A DNA stretch of 64,000 nucleotides. Source: Zygnema cylindricum (Eukaryota > Streptophyta > Zygnematophyceae > Zygnematales > Zygnemataceae). The notes under the pieces were generated by a model. That model ran no database searches and was not told where the DNA came from. It was given only the letters and a program-made list of their open reading frames with translations. This document shows positions 47,001 through 62,000 of the stretch, one piece after another. Both the position numbers and the translations under genes were made by a program. Within the stretch, counting starts at the first letter, position 1. The number at the start of each line of letters is the position of its first letter. The stretch is from NCBI GenBank assembly GCA_037447655.1, contig JBBHKE010002538.1, positions 1 to 64,000 of the forward strand, given 5' to 3'.

Positions 47001-50000
47001 CTTCTGAGAATAGAATTATTCCCCTCAGTTCCTGGGATAGGTCTGAGACTTGGAGCAGGTAGAAGCGGTGGTCGAGTCGCAGGCATAAACTCAGGAACTT
47101 GTTCCTTTAGAGGCTCCCCTAGAATAGAAGTGTTTGGCTCAATTTCCCCTGCAGAGGCAAGCACCTCAAGTTGCCCACCTATCTCATCAACAAGAACCTC
47201 ATATTTGGCATTTGCCTCTTCAGCTGATGTCATTAATTTAGATACCTGCTGAGGAAGACCGCACTGCAGGGCAAGCACCACACAAACAAATATCTATTGA
47301 GTGCCGAGCATCATGGGTTGGCCACAAAATTGACAACCGGCAGCAGGTTGGCAGTTATCCGCACTGGAAACAGGAAAAAAGAAAAAACCACCTATGTTCA
47401 CCTATGTTCACCACTGAAAATGCTTGCAGACGGTCACTAAAAACATTTAACAAAATCTTGTTCACAGGCCCCTATTGAGGGACCATAACTAACACAATGC
47501 TTCGCAAGAAGAGCTTTACGTTTCTACTTTTCTACATTTCATAAGTCCATTACGCTCAAACTGAACGGGGGCAAATCGCTGGCAAATTGCCAGCAGAGTC
47601 CTGGCAACAACCCATTTAGTTCTGACAGAAACTCATAGTGGGACCAGCATCCACGGAATATTAAAAGGAGAAATTTGAGCGAAATCAAATTGTTCCATAA
47701 CAAAAGAAATCCCTTGAGGAGAAAAATCTGAGATCTCTTAATCCATCAAGGATTCATTCAAACAAATAGGATGTTACCCCAATACTAGAGCAAACTATAA
47801 AGAATAGAACAATCTAGCTATGAAACACACCTCTTTATGCTTGTCCATCCACTCACGATGCTTTGAAAGTTCTTCCATGACCTTGGCCCGCGACTGGAAC
47901 ATCCACCAAATGCCCAACATCGGGAATCAGTGTCGGTTAACCTGGTCAACAGTATCACTTCTACACTATCACTCGGATAGAAACAGAAGAAATATGTTAA
48001 ACTGTCCGCTTGGAAAACCTTCGCTAGAGATTAAGACTTCTTGACAGAGTCCTCAATTTGTTTAGGCTGAATTTGTCCTGCTTTATTTACAGTGCAATAA
48101 AAAATCCTATTATGAGCTTCTCAGAGTCCCCCGCGCAAAAGTTTCAGCTGATTCTGCTACTTGTCAATTTAAGTCCCAAAACCCACAAGATTACTTTTGG
48201 CAGTCAATGACCCACTCACAGCAGCCTCACCAGACTGTTTGATAGGAGAAAACATAAAGATACACATCCACTAATAACATAAGCACTAAACCCACCTCCT
48301 GCGCTCGCTGCAACACGTCTTGCAACGCTTTCACTTCTTTCTGACGATGCTCTTTCTCAGCAAGTAGAGCCTTCTGTAGTGTCTGCATGGAGGGGAGCAC
48401 ATAGCTGAACGTCATAAAGGTGAGCACACCACAACGATAGCGCTGCAAATCCAGGGCATTTCCTTGTACTCAATAAAGGATCAAAGTGGCCCCTGCGAGG
48501 ATGTTATGCTACCTTTTTCGGCAACAAAGCAAGATATGCCATTCGGTTAAAAAAAAAAAAAAAAAGCAAAATACAAAACATGTCCAGCCCCAATAACGGG
48601 CCATCCAAAATAGCCAAACTGGGGCTTTGAGAGATTTGTTAGTTCTTAGCATTATTTGCTTATGAATTGTTTATAACTGGATTCACAGGACAATAACACA
48701 AACGCTATAACACCTCTTGCAGGACCAATGAGAGCTTCACAATTCAAAAACAGATGGTCTGAAGCTGTAGATGCATGCATTTACATGTATACGAACTTTG
48801 CTCACATGAAAGACTACAATATAAACCCCAATCCGAAGAATACCACATATCGATGCAAAGCTGGCATTGCTGGCATCAATTTGACTTAAACATTCTATTG
48901 CATTGCAATACCTCTCGTGATATACAACATTACAGAAAAATCCCCTCACAAGATCTACAAACCCTTTAAATCGATGGCTACCCATGCACAACATGAAGGA
49001 ATAGTTGGCCAAACTCCAATCCAGAATAAAATATCCAAATCAATGAATCACCCACTAGCAACATGGCAAAAAGGAAGCCGCGAAGGAAAACAAACAACAT
49101 TGTGTCCACTTTATTGTGTTTATCCCATCTTTGTGAGCTGCCATAAGCAAAAAAATTGCACCTCACCCACTACACCGCCAATCGCTTTTAGCGTAAAGGT
49201 TTCTTTAGCGTATAGGAATTATTACAGTGATTTACGCTAATCAGGAATTTGAAAATTTTCAAAAAAAACATACATTCTAATTGTTTACTAATGCTAATTT
49301 GGGTCTTTGAAAAAAATATATGTTGGTCGCAAACATGCTTACACTAATATAGGTACTTGTACAAAATCTGACAAATCGTACACAAATCGTACGTTCACAC
49401 GGTCAAAACGTGGTTGTTGGACGAATATGTGCGAACGTGATATTTGACATCCCCTTTTTAGAGCGCATATTCTCATGCGTCCGCTGTTACTAAAACTCAT
49501 TAATTATACTTTTTCGCTTGAAAAGGTACGATTTTGTACGGTCTGACACTGACCGTACACCACACTATTTAAAAGACAATGTACTTTTGTTTTGGAAAAA
49601 AACCCCAAATGGCGTAAAGAAAAAAACAGAATAAGTTATGCTATTTGAGAATTTGAAAAAAAAAAGCGGGACGGAATTAGTATACATTACGCTAATAGCG
49701 ATTGGCGGTGTAGCAACACAGCAAAAAGGAAGCCGCGAAGGAAAACAACCAACATAGTGACCACTTTATTGTGTTTATCCCATATTTGTGAGCTGCCATA
49801 AGTACGAATTTTGCACCTGCGCACGATGTTGCAATGTTCTCTTCTCGTTCTTGGTGTCCTTACGTGCTTGCCCCGCTGCCTGCTGCCCTCCAGCTTGTTG
49901 GCCAACTGGAGCCTCACCTTTTTTACGTTCTTCATCAAGATTCTTACCTGCAATCAATCTCCATACCGCCACGTCAGATCAGGTCTGAAATACGCAACTG

Positions 50001-53000
50001 TCCTGTTAAATTCTGTTGAAACAGAGCAATGCATGCATTACAGCAATAGTGCTCTGGACCTTCAAACTAGAAACAATAGAATATGAAGAGCGGGCCAACA
50101 TAGACAACCACGCTTTAACAAAAGAATAAAAGTATAGGGACCCTTATAGCAGTTGAAGCCAAGAAATAGGTTATCTCACCCAGCTCGGTTGCTGACGCTT
50201 GGGCTGCTTCAACTTGTTTATGAAGGGATTCCCTTTCCCTATTCCACTCCTCAATCAACCGTTCTTTTTCCTTTGTAGACGATTCGTACATTTTCTACAT
50301 GACATGTAATTTTTTGTACACGGTCATTATGATGCAGTCGAGAGCGCCAGTTTCCAAAAAATAAAATTGATAACCAAACCTTGAACTAAAAGAAGTATAG
50401 ACATAGCACAGACTAATGCATAATGCTTAGGCTAGAAAGATAAAGCCTTACATGCCTGCCTTCGTTGTTTCTCTTTTCCTCAATACCTAGCTGATTGCTT
50501 CGGGAGCAGACTTTACAGACATAATTGAGCATCAAATTGCACTGGCTCCACAAGATTATGATTCAAGACAGTCTACATAAAAACCTCAAAAATATGCTCC
50601 AAACCTTCAGTAGAAGTCAACACGATCTAGTACTGTCACGTCCTCATCGTGGGGTCCAAAAGTCCACTTTCATGGGCTCCAATGAAATTCAAATTATAAG
50701 TTAACATCACATGCCCAACAATGGTACCTAAGTTTTGCAATATTTTAGAATGAGCAGAAAAGAAATCACATGTTGAAAGAGTGACCATGCAAATACCTTA
50801 AACCTGAGACCAGCGCTGTTGATTTTGTCTCTTGATGTTTTCATAGATGCCTGCAAATTGAAAGAAGCCCCATCCAGCTTAGCCAAATCTTTGCTGTGTA
50901 CATTCTTGCTACCGATAATGGACCAAACGCAAAAACATCAAGCAGTGCCATAATTTATGGCAATTGTTAGAGAAGTCTCGGGGACAATATTGCATTGCTT
51001 AATTTCAAAAACTTAAACATTTTTGTCATGATGGTACGTTACCACCATTGCAATACCGCGGCAGGTGAACTTGCACTTTCCAAGCATAAAAAATTGTTGC
51101 TTCAGACAGTATGGCTGTCTGTTTTCAAGACAAGCACCCAAACCATCAAATCACAACAACAAGAAGTTTTTGGCACTTGCCCTACAGTGGCAAAAAGCCA
51201 GTTTAGACCATCAATCACAATTAAAGTCTAATGCTAATTCCGTCCGGCTTTTTTGTAGCTCGGCACATGAAATAGGCTGGCAACAGGACAGTCTGGCCCG
51301 ACAGGTTTTGGCAGTACTTCACCATCGACTCTAATTTAATATTGATAGTTGGGCCATGGCTATAAAACCAGTTGTCCTAAGAATGAAAAATGATACAGGG
51401 TAGTGAACAATGTAGAATTAAAAAACCCTAATAGGCGTACATATAAATACCTGAAGACGTTAACAACTATAGAAAAAGATAAAGGACAACAAGCATCCAC
51501 TAAAAAGCTTTTGCAGCTAGTTTTTGCCTAGTCTGGAACATGTCCGATTAGCCACGGCAATGGTCAACCACAAAAAACCATCTGCAAAATATGTAGGCCT
51601 AAGAAAGATAAGGATGAGAGAGGGTCCTAGGTGAATATGGTAGTACTGCCGCAGGAATTTATGCAGCCAAAGTATTTAACCAAAGTGCCGGATTCAAGAT
51701 TTATTTAGTTTATTTGACGGACATTCTGAACTACAACAGGTATATCACATTTATTAACGCACGTAGCCACAGCTATAACAGGTGAAGACGGATGGACAAA
51801 AGGAAAACTTGCCAAACTCGATTTTTTTCCCCATCTGCCGAAAAAGTACCTTTATCTGCAGCAAATGATGAATTCATTCACCTCAGAGTAAACCTTATTT
51901 GTACAAATTACTAAAAACATTTCAATATTATAACTAGCACTGTACACTGCTCAGATTTCAATAAATTATTGCGATATGATACATATGTTGTATTTTATCA
52001 AACCCAGGCAAAACTGCAAGAAATAAATAGTTGTTTACATACACTACACGATACAGCAGTTCTCTGCATCAAAACAATGACCCCCGGAACATTTTTTTGT
52101 ACCATATGCGTCTGGTACAACAATTCAAGGTGTACAGTTGTACCGCAACATCTTTTCACGTTGCAATAAAATGTGTCGGCGTCAATACTGTCAATTGAAA
52201 GTGCAATACAGATTTGTGAAATCTAGGAAATCTTAGACATCCAATTAGATAGGACATGTAAAATGGAAGTTTGTTTGGGAACTTTAAAACTTTTTCGTTT
52301 TCTGTTTTTTACCATGGTTGTTCAAACATCGCTCAAAACTCTAAAACAAATCGGGTACCAAAGTCAGAATTATTACCCTGCATCAAATACCGAAGAAATG
52401 CCCCCTAAATACATCACTAATTAAAATGCGTCGGTATGTTACATGTGAACTGTTAACTGCAGATCGATCCCCCAATATGGCTTTGTTAGAATATCGCGGC
52501 TTTACATTCGTTTGGAAAATAAAAAATTAAAAAAAGTGTTTCCAGCGATGATCATCCAATGATACTTTTGAAAGTTACCAAGTCCCAAAAAAAAAACAGT
52601 AAGGCTTGCAGGGCCTCACATGAGCTTGCTGCTCTTTCTCCAGATTTGCCATAGCTTCCTCAACCAAGACTTTTTTCTCCTGAAGCTCCTTTTCAAGTTC
52701 AGCCATTCGACTCTCTTTCTTACTGTTTTCTTCCTCCAGCTCATGTACTCGTTTTGACGCCTCGCATAATTCCACTTTGACTTTATCGAGCTCCTCTTTG
52801 AGAGTGTTAACGTTCTCCTACATGCCGCACATAATCGGAACGATAACAAAATATGAACAAGAGAACACAAAGCATCATAAACGTTTCATAAATAAGAAAT
52901 CTTTATCAATCTATAGAAGACAGTCTTAGTATACTGACATCTTACGATTTTCATGGACAGGACTGCTAATCTGTTTCGTGTATTGTAGGCTATGTAAAAC

Positions 53001-56000
53001 ACTAGCAGGCAAGAAAAGCCTCGCGGATCATTGGGCTTTTCACTTTGCAGCAGGGACAATTGATGCCTCTTGATTTGCATCATGGAGTTGGTGCAAACAA
53101 CAGAATGGACACAGCACCCAAAAACAATACAGATCATGCATTCCTGTAATGACGTTCCTAGTTGTAAAAAAAACCGATTGGGCAAAGAATGTAGTTTGTT
53201 AGCAATCAACTGCTGACAGGAGGGGAGAAGTCGTGTATGGAATATTATGACATACAGGTAAAGCATTTTCACAAACAAAGATAATGAATAAATGACCTCT
53301 CAACCATTGCCTTCAAGGGTGTTACTTTGGATTATTAATTCTTACCTCTGTTTTAGCCAGTTCCAACTGTACCCTTTCATATGCCTCAAGGTCCACCGTC
53401 TTGTACCTATCCAGCAGCTGCTTCACACGATGCTGCCACCTATCAGCGTCCGACTTTGCTGCCTCTACCACCTTTCTCCCTACTCCAAGTTCTGCGTCTT
53501 TACTGCGAAGTGCTGCCTGTAAAGGGCCAACCTCTGATTCTGCTTTCCGAGCACGTTCTCGCCACAGTTGAGCATCTTCCAAGCTGCGTTTACTCTCTTC
53601 ACGCAGCATTGCATTGCTTTCCCGAAGAAGGGTCATTTGATCAATCTGAGAAGGCAAAAAATGACCGTTAGTGAATTGCAATTGGCCTGTGAGGATAGAA
53701 CTGTGAGCTTTTCCAACCGTAATTAATGCAGAGATCGTCCAGCACTCCAGCCGAAAAATGTGAGCATGCAAAGCAATGCCTGAAGAATTCGACTTTAGTA
53801 ACCCAGTACATTTGTGTTTTCCAAACTGTCTACTTACAGCTCTTCACTCGAAGAAATATTCTACCTGTATAATTTTGTACTGTACCTTGAATGAGATTCG
53901 GTGTTTGATTTGAAAGAGCATAATGATACCTGGGATTTAAGAGCTTCGTACTCTTCTTGGGAATACATCGATCCTCGTGTCTTCTCTTGCAGTGTCCTCA
54001 TCTCCTCCCTAGCTTGGAGTGCTTCCTGATTAGACATCTCAATCTGCAGAAAAAGAATTGACATTTTCATGCAGGTGATGACTCTCGAGATGACATTACT
54101 CCAAAAACAATTTCTTTAAAGACAGAGAAGGAAATACAAGCCTACATAACACACTTCACAGCAGATACCAGTACACCCAGTGGGAGGATATGGACCTGTC
54201 GTTGAAGACGCATTCTCTCCTGCTTTAATGCTTGCACCTCGACATCGCCGGTCTCTTTAGCACGTCGAAGATAACGCAGTACTTCCTGAAGGTTTCCCTC
54301 TGCGGTTTTGGCTCCATCTTGCACTGCTATTGGCTGATCACTGCTGATCCCTACCCGGTTCTGAGCCACCTTTGCAGAAATGACATGCGTGGCCTCCAAC
54401 CGATCCAACAGGAGACGATTCTGCACATAAGATTGACAAACTTAGATTTTTGCTCTAACATACAAGTACAGCTTCTAGACTTCGTAAGAAGCAAATTTTG
54501 ACATGAAACCTCTCCAAAACGTGTGAAGATGTTCAACACTCCTATTCATCCATGAATTTGCGGACAATAAGATTAAGACTGTCGTACTTAGCAAAAGACA
54601 TAAGTTAAAGACCTAAGAAAACAGTAATCTACTTTTAAGTTCTGAACCCTGAAAACATCAGACTAACATCAGATGAACAACATGGATCCTGGCAACCTTT
54701 CATACAGTTGATGAAAATAAGGGCACTTTCCTGCTTTTGACATACAAGTTTGCAAAACATTTTTAAAGCTTACAACAGGTTTAGGAACGTCTAAAAGCCT
54801 TCCAGGTTACTGGCTAAAGAGCCAGGTCCCTAGCACAAGTGAAATAGGTGAGGTAGAAGATTCTGCAAGATGTTTGAACATGAAATTCCGTCCCTCTCAC
54901 AACATGGCAGCAGTTTTCTTTTCGCCAAACCCTCATACAATTTTTCCAGCAACAGGTTAGTAAACAGAATTCGCTGCTGTGCATTTGTTTTCTGTAAACG
55001 ACAGACAGCTATCAGGAGCCCAATATAGAAACGAACAGCACGGACCAAAAAGAAAGCTTGTTCCAGCTGGCTATCCACACCTGAGACTCCAACTCTTCAG
55101 CCTTCTTCTCAGCTGTGTCCTTGGAAGCTCTCATGCTCTCGAGCCGTGCTTCCCATGCAACTCCTTCCCTCAAAAGTGCAGCTTCAGCAGTCGCCGCCTG
55201 AGAAATGGCTGATGTCAACTGACCCTCCACTTCCGAAAGCCTGGCAGATACTTTCGTCAATTCACGAATAGTGTCGCCTTGCAGCATTACCTGGAAGCAA
55301 TCACCCAATGACAAGGGTTGTCTAATGATACCAGACTGACATAAATGATCAACTCTTCGGATTTGTATCTCGCTGATTAGACCTCAAACAAAAACTTTCA
55401 GAAATTTAATAGGAAATGTAGAACTTAAAATGTCCAGTAGAAGAGCTACACAAGGTTTTCAGCATCATAAAAACAGTACCTGATGTTCATAATTAGTTTG
55501 TGCCTCACGCCACTTCTTCTGAGAAGACTCCACATCCAATCGTAAGGTAGATACTCGCTCTTTTTCAATCTCCAACTCCTTCCTGGAAAGAACAGGCTTG
55601 TAACATTTTCTCATGCTCAAAGAAGAAGATGATATAAACGAAAAACCTTGTTTTCCATGCACATTTGAACAAAGAAAAATCTCAAGTGGATGTGCAGTTT
55701 ACCGCAATGAAGATTCACTGTTATGAATAGCCTGGATCTTATCCCCCATTTGTGTCAGCATCGCATCCTTCTCCTTTGCTGAATCAGCAGCAGCAGCGAT
55801 GGTCTTAGCCAGATCAGTCTCCAAATCTGCCAAACGCCTTCTCAGGTCTTCTTCTCGAGCATCCGCTGCTTTTCTATTTTCCTCTGCTATTTGACGATGC
55901 TTCTCATATTCCTCATGGATCTGGCTTGCAGCCTCTTCGTTGGACTGGGCAATGCTTTTGTACTGCAAGATAAGGAAAAAAATCCGTGTCTGTTTATCAA

Positions 56001-59000
56001 CAAAGGGCAAGCAACCTTACAAAACCTTGACTGAATTTCTCAAGCCAAAACATCAGAACTTAGCCAAATCTCTTTGTTCCAAATGCAAGTGGACTTCAAC
56101 GTGAATACAGAAGGTATTCCTGTGGAAGGTGTACAAATCGCCACTTAAAAGCAATGGAGGAACTTGTCCTTGTACCCAAAATTGAATGCTACTTGGACTC
56201 AAATAACTGCCAATCAATCTGCTAATATCAATCATTACAAATTCCCGACCACACAAGAAAAGAGAAGAAGTTAACACAACATTAAAATTATAAACTACAA
56301 CGAGTGCCAGACGACACAGCCTATGCACCTTTCGCAGAATAAAAACCATAAAACTCTAACACTATTCCATGCTTCGCCGACTAAACAGAAAGGAACCAGA
56401 TTACTACTATAAATCAAAATAGCGGCGCGCAGTAAACCAGATAATTGACGATCCATCAAGTAATTATAACACATCAACAGAAAGGGAAGCAGATTTGCAC
56501 AACTACAAAGGTTTCACACACAAAACATTGAAACCCAGAACAAACCTTTTCACTAGATGACCTATCAGCTGACTTTGCATTCAAATGTGGTTACAACTGT
56601 AAACAGGTGGTCAAGAAGAGGTCTTCAACATATGAAGGTTGAAGAGAAGACCCGAAAACAGAGAAGCCATGGATAGAATCGAACAAGGTTTGAGTAGATC
56701 ATACATCAAATCAGCATACACAGAAGGGGGTTACTGCAACAGCCGAAGAATGCACAAATTTTCACAGAAATTGTAAAATGACAAACAAGTCCACGCTATT
56801 GATGCTTAAAACTCAAGTCAACCACTGATGCAAGCGAAGCCCAAACACGACCCATCACAAAATTAAGGTCGCTAGAAGTATGGTTATCGCTGCAAGAACT
56901 CCTATTTCATAAAGGAGAATCTTTGACATGTACATGGCAACGCAGAATTTCATCAGCCAGGAAATAAAAAAAGCCACTTGATAAAACTCTACACTGCAAC
57001 ACATAAGCACACAATACCCTCCTATGCAAAATCTTCTAAAAGCACCCACAGGAACCTATCACGATATAAAGAAATTTGTAATGCCAACCTCATTAAAAAG
57101 TTCCATAAACCTGCAGGTACAGTTGGGTGAATGGAGGTCAGAGATTGACAGACCTGCTCCAAGTGGCCTTTAACAGCTGCCAAATCTTCCTGCGCCCTTT
57201 CTGCTGCCCTGCGAGATTCTGCTGCTGCAGCCTTCAGGTCGGCTTCATTTTTGCTTTCATTATCCTTCTCTCCCGATTTGGCTTCGTCATGTGAAGCAGC
57301 TACAGAATTTTCAGCTTTTTTAAGGCTCAGCTGCAATTCATCACAGCGGGCCTGCCCAGACCCAAACCAGCAACTGGACCTGATGACCAGAAAATTGACA
57401 GAAACTAATTTCTGCTAAGGATATGGTCAGCTAAAAAAATATACAGCTCAGAACAATAGTGAACAGAACCTCACTTTCATAACAAAAACAAGGAAAAAGA
57501 CAGCAACCAACTAATGGATGCAGTCAACTACCAGTCAGTTGTAGCTTTTTGAATGACTTCCTGGCATTCACATTTCTGTGCTATGTATTAATATTTTTTT
57601 ACTTTCCGGCTTGCAATGTATTACCTGCAAGACCTGCGCACGAGTATCAGCTGCGTGACGTTCATTCCTCACATCCTCTGTAGCCTTATTGGCTAATTCC
57701 AACTTTCTAGCTGCCTCAGCAATGGCACGATCCCGTGATTCAACAAGGTTGCGTGTGTGTAACCTTTCTGCTTCCAACTCCTTTTTTGCTTCAGTCCATT
57801 CCCTCTGCATCCACGTGAACAAGGGCCTAGATGTCAAACGCTACCGCTCAAGCACCATTCCAGCCATAAAATAATGCGTCCAGTCTTTACCATTTGTTGA
57901 ACTGTCACAGCTTTTAAGGTTGAAGTGCACAAAATAAAAAATTAATTAACAACAGTAAGTTTGAATCAAGTTGCGTGCCTATTGGTATCTAATATCATAG
58001 ACCAAGGCGAGACATATCTAGATTAATAACATGCCTGTAAGCGGTTAATATCATCCTCAAAACGCTTCCGCTCCGATATGCGCGCACCCTGCAAGACAAA
58101 TCACGCAAATAAAGTCACCTTTTGACCAAGCCCTGAAGCCACCACGAGCAAGAATGTATTCCCTACAGTTAATACAAAGAAAGCACAAGGAACATAGTAC
58201 AAACCTCCTTTGAATCTTCAGCTCGCTGCACTGTTTCCAGAGTCACCTGCATAAAATAGAACGGTCCAGCTCTTTAGAGGCAGAACCAAAAAATCGAATA
58301 AATACAGCACTAAAAACAAAAATGCACATATTCTGTACGGGGAAGCAGAGTCAGCTCGTCTTTTCGTACTTCTCCTTTGGCACATCCGCAGATTTTTCAT
58401 TCTCCCCATCTTCCTTCTCTTCATTTCCCAAGTCAAAGTCAGAATACTGACCCGATTCAAAATACCATTAACGCGGAGGGGCGAGCTAAAAGAGCGTTAT
58501 AGCTCATTGCCTGGATGAAATCCAGCGTGATGACAGATGACTCACAAGACAGCAATAGCGGTGTAGCAGTACTAAGTCGAACAACACAAACTCCCCTGGG
58601 TGAACCCGAGGAGTTTGTGACACAAAATAGTAAAAGTTAAAAAAAAAAGACATAGGTGCCCGAGAATTAGGTGTCTTACTGTCAACCAGCCTAGAACAGA
58701 ACTTTGTGTCTTCAGTTCATAAGTTGCAGTCATTACCTTCAGTCCTCTAGAGTACCCATAATTAAGAATGAAAAGACAAAGAAATATTATGGTCGCCACA
58801 TAATGTGGAATAGTGCGAAAGTAAGAGGTTGATGGTAAATACAGCTAATAAACCTTCTGCAAACATAGCGTCATCTCAGCTCCATCCCATAAAACTTAAG
58901 GCGGAAACGCAAAGGAAGATTAAAGACTGTGACTTCAATATTCCTTCGAGATTGAGTCTGGATCCGTGGAAGAAGCAAAATTATCACATGCATATCAAGT

Positions 59001-62000
59001 TACTATATCAGCCATTAAAAAGTTTCCCAACAACTAGCAACTAGTTTGGAGTTGTTTCAGCATAACATCACTAACTTCAGACCCCACATAAAAAAAAATG
59101 TACCTGCAAAAAATGGACACGCTCAGTTAGAGTCCTGACTTCCTTGGATACTTTCTCCTCCGCTGAAGCCAGGAGCTCCTTCTCCTTCTCCAGAACAGAT
59201 ACCTGACATCACCATCACGCATTAGACTGTCAGTGTGTTTGAACGACGAATCTGCATGGCATTAGTCCTTTCACAATCAGGAATAGCGAGATGCCGAAAG
59301 CAAACAATAACCAACAATAGAGAACATATAATAGAACAGCAATAATGCCAGGAACACAATCAGCACCTGAATACTGAGCTGACGAGCATTCTCCTCGGCA
59401 GCAAAAGCCGTCTGTGCGCTTTCACGGATTCGACGCTGATACTCGACAACTGTTTGAGAAAATTCCATGTTCCGCCGTAAAACTCCTTCCATCGCTTGTC
59501 GCTGTCAGCCACCAGGTTCTACTTAGACTCTATCAAGAATTGTCCAGCCGATAAAGGAGCCAATCCCACCAATGGGACAAATTCACGCATGAATGAAAAA
59601 ACAGGAAATTAAGACTCCTGAGTGCAAATTCAATGGCTTTAAGTGAAAGATCACGCACCCTAGCAACACATTTCCTGAAGTACAGATTTGCAAACAGACA
59701 AAGTCAAGAACATCCTAAGCCAGTTGTAAATTATCCTGTCTTTGTGAAAAGTTCAGGACAAACCTGAGCTTCCAGATCTTTGGCAATTGACTCGCTCCGC
59801 TCTTTCAGGTATTTGGCCTCTGCTTCAGCACGTGCTCTCTCCACACAAGCATTGCTCGACTCATCTCTGCAGAGTCAACCCACGTAACCAACATTTGAGA
59901 GGGCCTCGACAGTGGATATCCACAAGAACAGTCTTCACAGTGCTTATCACAAAGATAACATGAGAAGAAGCAAACAATGGCCATATTCAAGTATAGTAAC
60001 TACATGTGTTGGTGAGCTTCCTTTTTACCCTAAATATGCTGAATAGACAGCAATAATCTGAGAAGTTATCTTGGTACCAAAACCAGCGGAAGACATAGTC
60101 GACAATGGCTGTAAGCTCAGCCTTTGACGACTGCCAAACCCTTAGCAACACATCAAGCTCAAATGAGATTTGCAACACTTTCAAAGAGCTTTGCAAAAGT
60201 GATGAGCTTAATGTATCTGGTGTAGCAACCCCTCTTCAGAATAATACTGACTGTCCCAACTATTTGCATCTTCCTGCGTTCAACGCTGGTCTAGAAGCAG
60301 GCAACGAATGGAAGCACATAATTTGAGAAAGATAAGCGATTCAACAAAGATACCTAGCCTTGCTGAGATCAATCTGCAAATCTTTAATGAACGCGGCATT
60401 CTCCTCTCGAACTTTCTGCCACTCCTTCTGCGCATCCAGAAACACAGTGAATACAACCATAACAATCAGTGAACGTAAGAAAAAGTCACTGATAACAATT
60501 GAAACACACACTGGCCAATTCCAGTATAAAAACAGTGAGCTGACAGTGGCATGTTCAACGCTTGGCCTCATGTCTTCAACTCCAAAATTTTACTGTACAT
60601 GATCAAACTGCCCCAGGGCAAGAAGTGGACAAAAAAAAAATGTTTCACAGAAAAGCATATCCTGCTCTTGCAAAACAAAGAATTCCGGCTTATGCTCTTA
60701 CCTCCTTAGTTTCCATAAGGGCTTTGTAATTCTCGTCACCTGTTTCCCCTGTAAATAGAAAGTATCAAGCGCCCACATCACCTCCCATCAGAATACCCTT
60801 AATCTCCAGTAAATAGCCAAACCAATGTCTGCCCTTTTTATCCTGCATAAATATTTCACAGTTGCACGAAATCCAGACTTTTTCAGAAATAGAATCAATA
60901 ACAACATATTGCCAATGCCCATGCTCCAATATTGAGACATCCTTAATTAAATGTGTGAAACGATGAATTACCAGAGACAACAAGTTGAGGTGATAAAGGA
61001 GACACTCGATGCTGCAGCTCATCCTCATAGAGTCGTTTGTAAAGATCCAGCTGTTGATCATTCATGAATAACAAGTTAGAGAACCAAAAAAATGACTGCA
61101 CGAGGACCTATCGAACACAAGATGCATCCACATCTCTCTTCTAAGACTGCACAGATTTCAGTAACTTGCAATAATTATCTAAAGCGCTGCAGCAAATAGC
61201 ACACCCCAGTAACAGTTAGACAAACAAAGCACATAGAGATGGCCTCACTGTTCTTTTTTGGGCTGTCATGAGTTCTTTCTGCTTGTCAATTTCTTCGCCA
61301 AGCCTTTCCATTGCTTCCATGCGTTCTTGATCGCGACGCTCAATCTCTGCCTGAAAGGCTGCCTGCACCCAGAGTGCAACAATACAAGTGCACTCCCTGT
61401 GGTAGACTGGCAAAATAATAGCACGGTAAGGGGAACAAACAGGGCAGTATGTGGAGGATAATACCCTATCAACGCAAAGAGTGAATGCTGTGCTTTGCTC
61501 CTGCAACAAACATATAGCTACAACACCAAAACCTTGATGCTTCACATAAAAAAATAAAGAGGAGGTTATTGCATAACGTTGATTAGCCAACAGGTAGGAA
61601 TGGGGCTGCTGCACAGCAAATGAAGAGATAAAGCGTGCCTTCAGCTTATTGAAAAAAAAAAATCTTCCGTTTCATTAAGTATGCCATATCACCAATGCAC
61701 ATAATTCACCGCGGCCGTTTCCTAAAAATTTATAATAGAGAGATTCCTTTGAATGATTAGCAGGAGAAAAACTGAAAGACGTTCCGCATCTCAGCCCATT
61801 GATTTAGACTTCACTTCAGCTATTCATTTTGCATTTTTCAACAAACACAGCCGTAACATTTGGTTTTCGAATAGATACTGCAAAGCCTCAAATCTCAACA
61901 GAATTGGAACTGCTTTAACATGTAACACCAATAGATGAAACGCCATAGTTCGTACAAATGTCATGATCTGTAGCTGGCCAAGGCCCTACCTGAAGCTCTG

